Counted from the stretch's first letter, positions 1-8,446 are shown. The stretch is DNA of 64,000 nucleotides from UBA1361 sp041656375 (GCA_964410505.1 CAYPGR010000001.1:62001-126000); one strand, 5' to 3'. A program made the numbers and translations. The notes: generated from the letters alone by a model not told the origin.

Positions 1-217
1 CGACAACCGCAACACCGAAGACGGCTTCGAAGGCGTCTTTGATGGTTTCTTTGTTCGCATCTTTTGCAACTTCAATCGTCACTTTATTTTGGTCTTGCAT
101 TAAGGCCATTGATTTTTCAGTGATGATTGGTTTGACGATCAAATCAAATTGTTGGATGGTTGCTTTTTTAACAACAACTTTTTCTTCAGCTTTTTTGCTT
201 GGTTTTTTGGCTGCCAT
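1..217 (-). CDS. rplW: 50S ribosomal protein L23 (partial, 3' end outside window)
   Basis: This is the N-terminal part of ribosomal protein L23, a globular protein at the exit of the 50S peptide tunnel that binds 23S rRNA and contacts trigger factor and SRP. About 72 residues are visible, with a Lys/Ala-rich start and the family segment IVKPIITEKS near residue 30. The reading frame runs off the window edge, so the gene is truncated by the window and not broken. Its ATG shares one base with the rplD stop (TAATG), which implies translational coupling. It is the fourth gene of the S10 operon seen here. Confidence 0.93.
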   Translation of the reverse strand, partial: MAAKKPSKKAEEKVVVKKATIQQFDLIVKPIITEKSMALMQDQNKVTIEVAKDANKETIKDAFEAVFGVAVV

Positions 218-861
218 TATTCAAGTCCTCCTACATACGCAACAAGGGTTGCTTTTTCGATTACAATTTGATCAGCATTTAAGATGTCATAGACCGCAAC
301 ATTATCTTGAGCGACGCTTTGAACGTTGCATAAGTTTTGGGTTGCGAGTAATAAGTTTTTGTTATCGTCATTAATTAAGAGCACTTTGCCAGTTGCACCG
401 ATGGCTTTAAGTAAGTTATCGGCGGCTTTGGTTTTGCTTTCAATTTCGATCGTGTCTTCAACAATGATGAAGGCTTTATCTCTGACTTTGATGGATAAGG
501 CACTCTTTAAGGCTAAAGCGTGTGCTTTTTTATTCATCGATAATTTGTAGTTTTGTTCTCCGGTTGGTCCGAAGACAACGCCGCCGCCAACCCAGATTGG
601 GGAACGGCTACTACCAGCGCGAGCGCGTCCGGTACCTTTTTGTCTCCATGGTTTCTTACCACCACCCCTCACTTCTGAACGATCTTTCGTTTTCGCAGTT
701 GCTTGACGACGGTTGGATAAGTAGGTGGTGACAGCTTGGTGTAAGACGTCTTCGTGAACATCAACACCGAAGATTTCGCCAGCAAGTTTCATCGTGCCAA
801 CTTTTTCGCCTTTGACGTTTACAACCGGATATGAGATTGCTTTAATTTTTTCGTTTGCCAT
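217..861 (-). CDS. rplD: 50S ribosomal protein L4
   Basis: Ribosomal protein L4 (214 residues, slightly longer than the usual 200-207) is a 23S rRNA binding protein whose extended loop lines the peptide exit tunnel. The loop is recognised near residues 60-90, with R-Q-A-T-A-K-T-K-D-R-S-E-V-R-G-G-G-K-K-P-W followed by the Gly/Arg-rich GTGRARAGSSRSPIWVGGG segment typical of L4. In enterobacteria L4 also represses its own operon by binding the S10 leader. Whether it does so here is unknown, but a structured leader is present upstream of rpsJ. It lies 16 bases after rplC and overlaps rplW by one base. Confidence 0.96.
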   Translation of the reverse strand: MANEKIKAISYPVVNVKGEKVGTMKLAGEIFGVDVHEDVLHQAVTTYLSNRRQATAKTKDRSEVRGGGKKPWRQKGTGRARAGSSRSPIWVGGGVVFGPTGEQNYKLSMNKKAHALALKSALSIKVRDKAFIIVEDTIEIESKTKAADNLLKAIGATGKVLLINDDNKNLLLATQNLCNVQSVAQDNVAVYDILNADQIVIEKATLVAYVGGLE

Positions 862-877
862 TACAGTCTCCTCCGTT

Positions 878-1558
878 CTATTCTTCTACTTGAGTGCGGT
901 TAAGGAGTTTCTTCACGGTTCTTGTCCGTAATTGTTCTTTGACTGCACTTCTAATTTTGACAATTGAGTATTTTGGTCCAGGGACCGCGCCTTTCACGAG
1001 AATGGCGTTCTTTTCTGGTAAGACTTCAACGACTTGTAAGTTCAAGATGGTAACTTGTTCATTACCCATGTGACCCGCCATTTTTTTACCAGGAACAACC
1101 CGTTGGATACGACCGACGTTAGCCATTGAGCCAACACCGCGGTGGTAACCAGAACCATGTGATTTTGGTCCGATTTTGTAATTGTGGCGTTTGACTGGGC
1201 CTGCGAACCCTTTGCCTTTGCTTGTGCCTGTGACGTCAATCATGTCACCAGCGGCGAAGATATCGAGCTTGATTTCACTTCCAACCGCATAACCTAACAT
1301 TTCGTCTGCTTTAAGTTCATGTAGTTCATACTTAGGGGTGACACCAGCTTTTTCATAAATGCCTTTGAGTGGTTTGTTTACCCGACTTGCTTTTTTGTCT
1401 TCGTAGCCAACTTGAATGGCGGCGTAGCCATCTTTTTCCACCGTTTTCACTTGGGTGACAACGTTTGGTAAGACTTCGACGACAGTCACTGGGTAGATTG
1501 AGCCATCTTCAGCGAATACTTGGGTCATGCCAATTTTGCGACCAATAATTGCTTTCAT
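878..1558 (-). CDS. rplC: 50S ribosomal protein L3
   Basis: Ribosomal protein L3 (226 residues) binds near the 3' end of 23S rRNA and helps shape the peptidyl transferase centre. The N-terminus MKAIIGRKIGMTQVF and the central GSIGSM-like loop (here HRGVGSMANVGRIQRVVPGK, around residues 140-160) are diagnostic. The C-terminus is about 15 residues longer than in Bacillus and is basic. A clear ribosome binding site (GGAGG) precedes the ATG. It sits 11 bases after rpsJ and 16 bases before rplD, as in the standard S10 operon. Confidence 0.96.
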   Translation of the reverse strand: MKAIIGRKIGMTQVFAEDGSIYPVTVVEVLPNVVTQVKTVEKDGYAAIQVGYEDKKASRVNKPLKGIYEKAGVTPKYELHELKADEMLGYAVGSEIKLDIFAAGDMIDVTGTSKGKGFAGPVKRHNYKIGPKSHGSGYHRGVGSMANVGRIQRVVPGKKMAGHMGNEQVTILNLQVVEVLPEKNAILVKGAVPGPKYSIVKIRSAVKEQLRTRTVKKLLNRTQVEE

Positions 1559-1569
1559 TTTTCTACCTC

Positions 1570-1881
1570 CTATAATTTGATGTCGATATCGACACCACTT
1601 GGGAGTTCGAATTTCCGTAAGAATTCAATCGTCCGTTTGGTTGGGTCGGTAATATCGATTAACCGTTTGTGTGTTCTAATTTCGAATTGCTCACGCGCAT
1701 CTTTGTACTTGTGGACCGCTCTTAACACCGTGAACACTTCTCGTTGTGTCGGGAGCGGAATGGGACCAATGACCTTGGCACCACTTTCGACTGCTTGTTC
1801 TACGATTTTCGCTACTGCTTGATCAAGTAACGTGTGGTCGTAACTTTGGAGTCGAACCCGGATTTTGTTTTTTCCTGCCAT
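1570..1881 (-). CDS. rpsJ: 30S ribosomal protein S10
   Basis: Ribosomal protein S10 (103 residues, the normal length) is a 30S head protein, also known as NusE in antitermination complexes. The conserved SYDHTLLD segment near residue 13 and the GPIPLPTQREVFTVLR segment near residues 40-55 identify it. It is the first gene of the ribosomal S10 operon here. An AAGGAGGA ribosome binding site at 1891-1898 lies 7 to 8 bases before the ATG. A consensus promoter (2012-2040) and a leader of roughly 120 bases lie upstream. Confidence 0.97.
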   Translation of the reverse strand: MAGKNKIRVRLQSYDHTLLDQAVAKIVEQAVESGAKVIGPIPLPTQREVFTVLRAVHKYKDAREQFEIRTHKRLIDITDPTKRTIEFLRKFELPSGVDIDIKL

Positions 1882-2005
1882 GAATTATTTTCCTCCTTGC
1901 ATCTACAGGTTGTTAATGTTCACTCGCTACGAATTCCCCGCTTACACTTCATGACAACGCCTGTAGGTGTATCGGCAACCTCGCATTTCAACGCGACGAT
2001 TAACT
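1882..2005 (-). promoter_or_regulatory. Structured 5' leader of the S10 operon
   Basis: About 120 bases separate the predicted transcription start (near 2005) from the rpsJ ATG. A 7-bp stem is seen, in which bases 1960-1966 (CUACAGG in the RNA) pair with 1903-1909 (CCUGUAG), closing a loop of about 50 bases just upstream of the AAGGAGGA ribosome binding site. A long structured leader in front of rpsJ is the site of autogenous control by L4 in gamma-proteobacteria. Control of this leader by a ribosomal protein is an inference. No intrinsic terminator was seen inside it. Confidence 0.5.
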
Positions 2006-2011
2006 TGCTAA

Positions 2012-2040
2012 ATAATACTAGAAGGGTCCTGCTATGTCAA
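2012..2040 (-). promoter_or_regulatory. Promoter of the S10 ribosomal operon
   Basis: On the minus strand a TTGACA -35 box (2035-2040) and a TATTAT -10 box (2012-2017) are separated by exactly 17 bases. This is the closest match to the sigma-A consensus in the window, as expected for a ribosomal protein operon. Confidence 0.85.
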
Positions 2041-2136
2041 CGATAAATACATAGAATTATGCATTTTTATATATAAAGGCAAAAAAACCCCTTTTTCTCT
2101 ACTTTAAAAAGTACTCATTTTTTGACCGAAATTCAT

Positions 2137-2163
2137 GAAAAAAACCACTTTTGCAAGCGGTTT
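2137..2163 (-). terminator. Intrinsic terminator after queH
   Basis: On the minus strand, bases 2163-2155 (AAACCGCTT) and 2150-2142 (AAGTGGTTT) form a 9-bp stem with one G-U pair and a GCAA tetraloop, followed by a T run. It closes the queT-tgt-queA-queH transcript before the S10 promoter. Confidence 0.82.
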
Positions 2164-2221
2164 ACAAGTCGTGTCTAACACGCTGAAATGAACTAAAATG
2201 CGTTAAAAATCAAGGTCTAAA

Positions 2222-2875
2222 TTAGTCTTCATGCTTGTTTTTACCGAGAAGAATCGTATCCCGGTAAGAGTATTCACACCCACAATATAATTGCTGATAG
2301 AGCCCGTATTCTTTCTTTAATTCTTGAACCCGAACTTGGCCACCTTTTTTCTTAAAGTCGCTGTAGAAATACTTGATATGTGGATATTTTGGTGCGAGTT
2401 CTTTGGCCACTTCATTGATGATTTGTGAGTTTTTCTGACGGGAGATAGTGAGCGTTGTTGTGGCGTAATCATAGCCATGTTCACTTCCCCATTTTAAGGC
2501 TGATTCAATATGTTTAGCGTAACAAAGACGGCACCGTTCGCCACCCTCTGGCGCATCACCAAAAGGCCGTAGATCTTGCATGAATTCATTGTGATCATAT
2601 GGGGTGAAAATAATCTTAACATCGCGATTATTTCTTTTATTGAATTCAGCAATGAACCATTCAATTTCATTACGACGAATCAGAAATTCTTTTTCAGGAT
2701 AGATGTTACTATTACCGTAAATTATCGTCACATCAAAAAACTGCGTCACGAACTCTAAGGTATGGCTAGAGCAAGGCGCACAGCAGGCGTGAAGGGCTAA
2801 TTTTGGTTTAATATCGCGTGCTTTAAAAGACTCAATTTCGGCCACTGAAACGTTGTAGTAATTAATTTTATCCAT
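2222..2875 (-). CDS. queH: Epoxyqueuosine reductase QueH (DUF208 family)
   Basis: QueH carries out the last step of queuosine synthesis, reducing epoxyqueuosine in tRNA to queuosine. It is the non-orthologous replacement of the cobalamin enzyme QueG and does not need B12. The 217-residue protein has the family's cysteine pattern: HACCAPC at residues 29-35, RCRLC at 114-118 and CGC at 198-200. These cysteines are known to ligate an iron-sulfur cluster and a second iron site. The gene overlaps queA by 8 bases and is last in the queuosine block, which ends at the terminator at 2137-2163. Confidence 0.9.
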   Translation of the reverse strand: MDKINYYNVSVAEIESFKARDIKPKLALHACCAPCSSHTLEFVTQFFDVTIIYGNSNIYPEKEFLIRRNEIEWFIAEFNKRNNRDVKIIFTPYDHNEFMQDLRPFGDAPEGGERCRLCYAKHIESALKWGSEHGYDYATTTLTISRQKNSQIINEVAKELAPKYPHIKYFYSDFKKKGGQVRVQELKKEYGLYQQLYCGCEYSYRDTILLGKNKHED

Positions 2876-3896
2876 AAATATACATTACATCACCAAACGA
2901 GAAAAAGCGATAATGATCTTTGACCGCATGCGTATATGCTCGCAAAATATAATCACGATTAGCAAAGGCACTTACAAGCATGATGAGGGTTGATTTCGGT
3001 AAATGAAAGTTCGTGATGAGCCCACTGATTACATTAAATTGATACCCCGGAGTAATAAATAAGTTGGTGGCTTCCTCGGTAGCCACAATCTGTTGATATT
3101 TGAGATAATTAGCTTCCAAGGTGCGAGTGGCCGTGGTACCAACGCTGATAATGCGTCTTTTTTCATTTAAAGCACGGTTAAGCGTATTTGCAACCTCTTC
3201 GGTAATTTTATAGGTTTCATAATGCATCTTGTGGTCATTGGTGTCACTAACACTCACTGGTTTAAAAGTCCCCAGTCCAATATGGAGGGTGACTTCAACG
3301 ACCTCAACACCTTTATTTTTAAGGTCATTTAATATTTCGGGAGTAAAGTGGAACCCGGCTGTCGGGGCAGCAGCACTGCCCGGTATTTTTGCAAAGACAG
3401 TTTGATAACGCGCATATTTTTGCGCCTCATCTTTTATGTAAGGGGGAAGCGGCATCGTGCCGATTTTTTCTAAGAGTTCTAGAAAGATACCCTCATAAAT
3501 AAACTTCACAATGTGGATGCCTTCTTCTTTTTTTTCAGTGCAAACCATTTTTAAAATTCCGTCGCCAAAACTTACCACTGTGCCAACACGAACAGCTTTC
3601 GCGTTCCCTACTAAGACTTCATAATGATCTTGAGGAAGGGACTTAAGTAAGATAACCTCTATGTGAGCGCCTGTTGGCACCTTGATGCCGCGAAGCCGTG
3701 CTGGAATGACTTTCGTGTTATTGATGACAAGCACATCTCCCTTAGAAAAGTATTTTGTAATATCATAAAAATGTTCATCCGACATTGTTTCATCTTTTTT
3801 ATTTAGCACTAAAAGACGCGCATTCTGCCGATGTTCACTCGGTTTTTGCGCAATTAATGACTCGGGTAAATAGTAATCAAATAAATTAACGTCCAT
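2868..3896 (-). CDS. queA: S-adenosylmethionine:tRNA ribosyltransferase-isomerase
   Basis: QueA transfers and isomerises the ribosyl part of S-adenosylmethionine onto preQ1 in tRNA, giving epoxyqueuosine. The 342-residue protein is full length. Family segments are the N-terminal DYYLPESLIAQKP (residues 7-19), VINNTKVIPARL near residue 60, and GTFKPV and ITNFHLPKSTLIMLVSAF in the C-terminal third. Its start touches the last base of tgt and its end overlaps queH, so the three Q enzymes are probably translated from one mRNA. Confidence 0.95.
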   Translation of the reverse strand: MDVNLFDYYLPESLIAQKPSEHRQNARLLVLNKKDETMSDEHFYDITKYFSKGDVLVINNTKVIPARLRGIKVPTGAHIEVILLKSLPQDHYEVLVGNAKAVRVGTVVSFGDGILKMVCTEKKEEGIHIVKFIYEGIFLELLEKIGTMPLPPYIKDEAQKYARYQTVFAKIPGSAAAPTAGFHFTPEILNDLKNKGVEVVEVTLHIGLGTFKPVSVSDTNDHKMHYETYKITEEVANTLNRALNEKRRIISVGTTATRTLEANYLKYQQIVATEEATNLFITPGYQFNVISGLITNFHLPKSTLIMLVSAFANRDYILRAYTHAVKDHYRFFSFGDVMYIYG

Positions 3897-5041
3897 TAGA
3901 AACCTCGTACATCGCCAAATAGTCTAAGTTGTTCATCCTTAAACGTTAGGAAACGATCTTCTTTAATTGCAATCCGCGCTTCTTCCATCATCCGAATTAA
4001 AAAGCGAAGATTATGAATAGATAAAAGGCGTTGCGCTAATGCTTCTTGACTAACATATAAGTGGCGCAAATACGCCCGTGTAAAGTTTTGGCATGTATAG
4101 CAATCGCACCCTTTTTCAATCGGGGTGAAATCTTCTTTATAGTCTGCTTTCCGAATATTGAGGCGCCCAGTTTTTGTGAAAAGAGACCCGTGACGGGCAA
4201 TGCGCGTTGGTAAAACACAATCAAACATATCGACCCCGCGGGCCACGCCTTCGAGAATCATATCGATGGAACCAATGCCCATTAAATATCGAGGTTTATC
4301 TTTTGGTAAGTAAGGAACACTATAATCAACCATTTGAATAAACACATCTTTGGGTTCACCAATACTTGTACCGCCAATGGCGTAACCTGGAAAATCAAGT
4401 TTAACCGTTTCTTCAGCACTATAGCGACGTAGGTCAGGGTATTCACCGCCTTGAACAATGCCAAAAAGAGCTTGGTCTGCACGTTTATGTGCTTCTTTGC
4501 CACGCTTTGCCCACCGTAAGGTTCGTTCAGTACTTTTTTTAACATATTGATAATCGGCAGGATAGTGAATGCATTCATCAAAACTCATGATGATATCGGC
4601 ACCGATTTGTTCTTGAATTCGAATTGCCTCTTCCGGTGAAAAGAATAGTTTCGAGCCGTCAAGGTGCGATTTAAAAGCCACGCCTTCTTCAGTAATTTTT
4701 CTGGTTTTTGCTAAGGAAAAAACTTGGAAACCGCCGGAATCAGTTAACATCGGACCGTGGTAATTCATAAAGCGATGAACCCCGCCTGCCTTCTCCACAA
4801 TATCTGATCCTGGTCGAAGCGATAAATGATAAGTATTAGCGAGAATGACACCACTACCAAGGGCGACAATCTCTTCTGGGGTCAGCGTTTTCACATTGGC
4901 GAGTGTGCCAACCGGCATGAACATTGGGAGTTCGACCTTCCCGTGTGGGGTATGTAAATAACCATATCGTGCGCCACTTTGGGCACATTCATGGATAATT
5001 TCGATATAAACAGGTGGTTTTTTATTCATTGTGATTCTCAT
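3896..5041 (-). CDS. tgt: Queuine/preQ1 tRNA-guanine transglycosylase
   Basis: Tgt exchanges guanine-34 of GUN-anticodon tRNAs for preQ1. The 381-residue protein has the substrate-pocket motif TDSGGFQVFS (near residue 100), the GGTSIGEP loop, the LPTRIARHG segment and the zinc site CDCYTCQ with a following His. The reading frame overlaps the queT 3' end by 20 bases. A second ATG four codons in (5029) begins the sequence MNKKPPVYIEI and has a GAGA-type ribosome binding site, so it may be the real start. Confidence 0.95.
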   Translation of the reverse strand: MRITMNKKPPVYIEIIHECAQSGARYGYLHTPHGKVELPMFMPVGTLANVKTLTPEEIVALGSGVILANTYHLSLRPGSDIVEKAGGVHRFMNYHGPMLTDSGGFQVFSLAKTRKITEEGVAFKSHLDGSKLFFSPEEAIRIQEQIGADIIMSFDECIHYPADYQYVKKSTERTLRWAKRGKEAHKRADQALFGIVQGGEYPDLRRYSAEETVKLDFPGYAIGGTSIGEPKDVFIQMVDYSVPYLPKDKPRYLMGIGSIDMILEGVARGVDMFDCVLPTRIARHGSLFTKTGRLNIRKADYKEDFTPIEKGCDCYTCQNFTRAYLRHLYVSQEALAQRLLSIHNLRFLIRMMEEARIAIKEDRFLTFKDEQLRLFGDVRGF

Positions 5042-5528
5042 TTCTATGGTCGGCCATTAGTAAATTTAAAAAGGAAGCTTGCTTGCCCAATATACTAAAG
5101 ACCGCATGGCCAAATAGTAAGACTACAAATTCCCCTAAGGCTACAAGCCCGATGGTTGCTAAAAGTGGTAAGGACAAGATGACGTGAAGCATGATACCAA
5201 TCACTACGCCATTAATGATTGTCGGATAAATAATGCCAAAATAGAGGCGCTTGCTATACGCAATCAAAAGCCCACTGACAAGGGTTGCTAAGGTTCCAAA
5301 AATGGGATCCCAAGGCAGTAACGGACTATGGAGATTCGCAAGGAGACAGCCAATCGTCACCCCAATAATGAAATCTTTACGAAAGAAAACCAGAAAAAGT
5401 AGGATTTCCGCAATCCGAAATTGGACATCATAAAAGGCTACCCCTGCTAAAAGGATCGTAACCACATAATAAATGGCCGCAATCAGGGCGTTATCAGTAA
5501 TTTTTCTAACTAATTTCTTCTTCATCAT
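5022..5528 (-). CDS. queT: Queuosine precursor transporter QueT (ECF S-component)
   Basis: QueT is the substrate-binding S-component of an energy-coupling factor transporter for queuosine precursors. The 168-residue protein is almost entirely hydrophobic with about five or six membrane spans, and has the family segment GVAFYDVQFRIAEILLF near residue 30. The ECF energising module is not in this window. Two ATG codons in a row open the gene. The second (5525) lies 6 bases after the AAGGAG ribosome binding site and is the better start. That ribosome binding site is part of a preQ1-I-type pseudoknot, so synthesis should fall when preQ1 is abundant. Confidence 0.9.
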   Translation of the reverse strand: MMKKKLVRKITDNALIAAIYYVVTILLAGVAFYDVQFRIAEILLFLVFFRKDFIIGVTIGCLLANLHSPLLPWDPIFGTLATLVSGLLIAYSKRLYFGIIYPTIINGVVIGIMLHVILSLPLLATIGLVALGEFVVLLFGHAVFSILGKQASFLNLLMADHRNENHNE

Positions 5529-5529
5529 T

Positions 5530-5571
5530 CACTCCTTGTTTTGATGGGTGGTTAGGCAAGGAACACCCCAT
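5530..5571 (-). promoter_or_regulatory. preQ1-I-type riboswitch controlling queT
   Basis: The 5' arm 5571-5564 (ATGGGGTG) pairs with the 3' arm 5550-5544 (CACCCAT), with one bulged G. The loop bases 5561-5557 (CCTTG) can pair with 5538-5534 (CAAGG) beyond a short A-rich linker (CAAAA). This is the H-type pseudoknot layout of the preQ1-I aptamer, and the tail resembles the CAAAACAAGG tail of the Thermoanaerobacter tengcongensis example. The second helix contains the AAGGAG ribosome binding site of queT (5537-5532), so the expected mechanism is ligand-dependent block of translation. It starts two bases after the gatB stop codon. The ligand is inferred from layout and from the downstream Q genes. 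Confidence 0.85.
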
Positions 5572-5572
5572 A

Positions 5573-7000
5573 CTATCGTTTAGCAATCTCTTGTCTCATT
5601 AAAGTGTTGGCGACACCAGGATTGACTTTACCGCCCGTTTTCTTCATCACTTGACCAACTAAGAAACCCATCGCTCGATCTTTCCCGGCTTTAATATCAT
5701 CAATCACACTAAGGTTTTCATCAATGACTTCATTAATGACTTTTAAGATAAAGTCGGTATCACTTACTTGGACTAAATTTAAGGCTTTCGCTTTGGTCTC
5801 GGGATCTTCATTTGTCATCGCAATATGACTGAAAAGTTCACGCGCTTGGGCATTTGAAAGTTTGCCGTCACTCACAAGATTAACAAGCTTAGCGAGGTTT
5901 TCAGGACGAAGGGCTAACGCTGTAATTTTAATACCTTCTTTATTAAGATACGCACTTACTTCTCCATTTAACCAATTGATTAAGGTGCGGTAATTTGTCG
6001 TCAATGTCGCGGCAACATCAAAATAGTTAGTTTGATCAATATCTTGCAAAAGAATATTGATGTCATGATGACTAAGGTTAAATACTTCAAGGTAGCGTTT
6101 CCGTTTGGTGGCCGGTAGTTCAGGTGTTTTGGCAATGACATCGGCGATAAACGCTTCGCTCAAGGTGATCGGCGCAATATTACCTTCTCGGAAGTACTTA
6201 TAGTCAATCGCGTTATCTTTTAGGCGCATGGTAACCGTGTCTTTAAGTGTTTCATCATAACGTCTTGTATCACTCACAATCGCATGTCCAGCATCAAGTT
6301 CGGCAGTTTGCCGTTTAATTTCAATATCAATCACTTTGCCAATATTTGAAATTGAGTTTAAGTTTTTAATTTCAACTTTTGTGCCAAATTTCTCGCTACC
6401 GATTGGTCGCAACGAGATATTAACATCACACCGAAGTGATCCTTCTTCCATTTTGCCATCGCCAACCCCCGTAAAGGTGACGATTTCACGGATTGTTTCG
6501 ACAAAGGCCATCGCCTCTTCGCCACTACGGATATCGGGTTTTGTGACAATTTCAACAAGCGGGGCGCCCGCTCGGTTATAGTCAATTAAGGTGACATCCG
6601 CAAGATGGATTTGTTTCGCGGTATCTTCTTCCATGTGGAGTCTTTCGATCCGAATCGATTTTGTTTGATCACCAACAACAATATCAATTAATCCGTCTTT
6701 CCCGATCGGACGACGTTCTTGGGTAATTTGATACCCTTTTGGAAGGTCACTATAATAATAATTTTTACGATCAAAATGAAGTTCACGGTCAATTGTCATA
6801 TTTAAAGCATGGGACAACATAATGGCATTTTGAACTGCTTTTTTATTAACCGCTGGTAAAGTGCCAGGAAAAGCCATGTCAATGACGTGAACTTGACTAT
6901 TCGGTGGGGCATTAAAGGAGGTCGGCGCCCCACTAAACATTTTCGTTTTTGATTTAGTTTCAACGTGGATTTCTAATCCAATAATGACTTCGTATTTCAT
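5573..7000 (-). CDS. gatB: Asp-tRNA(Asn)/Glu-tRNA(Gln) amidotransferase subunit B
   Basis: GatB phosphorylates and amidates mischarged Glu-tRNA(Gln) or Asp-tRNA(Asn) with ammonia supplied by GatA. The 475-residue length is typical. The N-terminus YEVIIGLEIHVE, the MEEGSLRCDVNISLRP segment near residue 190 and the C-terminal YqeY-like tail ending in GKVNPGVANTLMRQEI identify it. Because asnS is present in this window, the likely essential job is Gln-tRNA formation. It overlaps gatA by four bases. Confidence 0.96.
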   Translation of the reverse strand: MKYEVIIGLEIHVETKSKTKMFSGAPTSFNAPPNSQVHVIDMAFPGTLPAVNKKAVQNAIMLSHALNMTIDRELHFDRKNYYYSDLPKGYQITQERRPIGKDGLIDIVVGDQTKSIRIERLHMEEDTAKQIHLADVTLIDYNRAGAPLVEIVTKPDIRSGEEAMAFVETIREIVTFTGVGDGKMEEGSLRCDVNISLRPIGSEKFGTKVEIKNLNSISNIGKVIDIEIKRQTAELDAGHAIVSDTRRYDETLKDTVTMRLKDNAIDYKYFREGNIAPITLSEAFIADVIAKTPELPATKRKRYLEVFNLSHHDINILLQDIDQTNYFDVAATLTTNYRTLINWLNGEVSAYLNKEGIKITALALRPENLAKLVNLVSDGKLSNAQARELFSHIAMTNEDPETKAKALNLVQVSDTDFILKVINEVIDENLSVIDDIKAGKDRAMGFLVGQVMKKTGGKVNPGVANTLMRQEIAKR

Positions 7001-8445
7001 TTTACTTGCCCCACATGTAAGTTATATAAATTGGTTAATTGCTCGATTTGATAGGCAATGTTTAAAAGTTTTCCGTCTTGATGAATATGCGAGGTGAGGT
7101 TTACGCCAAGCGGGAGCCCTTTATCAAGGCCAAGCGGCAAGGTGATGGAAGGATAGCCTCCAAAGTTGGCAATCGCCATATAGTTATTTTCGATTTCACT
7201 ATTTGGTTCACTCTTTTCACCAATCCGTGGTGCATGACTTGGCGCTGCTGGTAAAAGGATCGTGTCATACGTTTCAAATAGCGCATTAAAGGCATCTACA
7301 ATGATTCTTCGGCCACGTTGCGCCCGGTCGTAATAAGCATTTCGTTTACTCTTTTGAAGAACAAAATTACCGAGCAAAAACCGGTATTTAATTTTTGAAG
7401 AAAACCCTGCGGTTCTCGTATTTAAAACGATTTCTTCATAACTGTTTCCTTCAACTTTGTTACCAAAATTAATGCCGGTTAAATTCGCATTACAAGTAAT
7501 GGTTTCGGCGCAACTTAACATAAAGTACGTGGGCAAGATAGCGGCAAGGATTGCTTCATCAAAGGGGACAAAATCAACAATAGCCCCTTGATCTTTAAGT
7601 TTTTGAACGAGGGAATTAAATTCTTTAATAAGATTTTGATTGCGCATGACATCCATAATCGGTTTTAAAACGGCAATCTTTCTCCCTTTTAGCGGTGTGG
7701 TGATGTCACTTAGAACAGATGGGGACGGCTTAATGTTGGTGGTGAAATCTTTTTCGTCGAAGCCTTTGGTAACCTCATAAAGATAGGCCGATTCATAGAC
7801 ACTTCGTGTAAAGAAACCCACGTGATCTAGTGTTGGCATAAACGAATATAAACCAAAACGAGAAATTTCGCCCCAAGTTGGTTTAAAACCAACAATACCG
7901 GCCCAACTCGCGGGTTTACGGATGGAATCACCTGTATCACTACCAAGTGAAAATGGGACATAACCGCTTGCCACACCGCTTGCGCTACCGCTACTCGAAC
8001 CACCAACGATGCGGGTTTTTTCTTCGCCGTACGGATTATAGGTAATCCCTTTATGGCCGGTGATTCCCTTGCCGCCCATTCCCAGTTCATCCAGGGTAGT
8101 TTTGGCAATTGGAATCGCTTTTAAGGCCTTTAAACGGGTGATAACTTCGGCGTCAAATAACGGAATATACCCATTCAAGATATTGGAACTTCCGTTTGTT
8201 TCAGTGCCTTTGGTCGCAAAGTTATCTTTGACTAAGAAGGGAATTCCCCACAGTAAATTATCTTCTTCAACCACTTTTAACGTCGCTGCAAAAGCGCGGG
8301 CCTCATCAAACATCGTCGCTTCTAAAATATTGTTTTTATCTTTTTGGAGGGCATCAATAACTTCATTAACCACATTAAGAGGGGTTGTCATCCCACTAAC
8401 ATATAAAGCGTGTAATTCACTAATCGTTAAATTGAGATGGCTCAT
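6997..8445 (-). CDS. gatA: Asp-tRNA(Asn)/Glu-tRNA(Gln) amidotransferase subunit A
   Basis: GatA is the amidase-signature subunit that releases ammonia from glutamine and channels it to GatB. The catalytic triad is visible as Lys73 (in LVKDN), Ser150 (in GGSSSGSASG) and Ser174 (in GSDTGDSIRKPAS), with the 24-residue spacing of the two serines kept. Two signature glycines are changed: GGSSGG reads GGSSSG (residue 152), and the residue before the nucleophile in DTGGS is Asp173. The 482-residue length is normal. It lies one base after gatC and overlaps gatB by four bases. Confidence 0.94.
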   Translation of the reverse strand: MSHLNLTISELHALYVSGMTTPLNVVNEVIDALQKDKNNILEATMFDEARAFAATLKVVEEDNLLWGIPFLVKDNFATKGTETNGSSNILNGYIPLFDAEVITRLKALKAIPIAKTTLDELGMGGKGITGHKGITYNPYGEEKTRIVGGSSSGSASGVASGYVPFSLGSDTGDSIRKPASWAGIVGFKPTWGEISRFGLYSFMPTLDHVGFFTRSVYESAYLYEVTKGFDEKDFTTNIKPSPSVLSDITTPLKGRKIAVLKPIMDVMRNQNLIKEFNSLVQKLKDQGAIVDFVPFDEAILAAILPTYFMLSCAETITCNANLTGINFGNKVEGNSYEEIVLNTRTAGFSSKIKYRFLLGNFVLQKSKRNAYYDRAQRGRRIIVDAFNALFETYDTILLPAAPSHAPRIGEKSEPNSEIENNYMAIANFGGYPSITLPLGLDKGLPLGVNLTSHIHQDGKLLNIAYQIEQLTNLYNLHVGQVK

Positions 8446-8446
8446 G

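Noticed and set aside
2101..2120. TACTTT/AAAGTA inverted repeat after the queH region as a terminator
   Set aside because: The stem has a 2-base loop and a single GC pair. The GC-richer hairpin at 2137-2163 is the better terminator.
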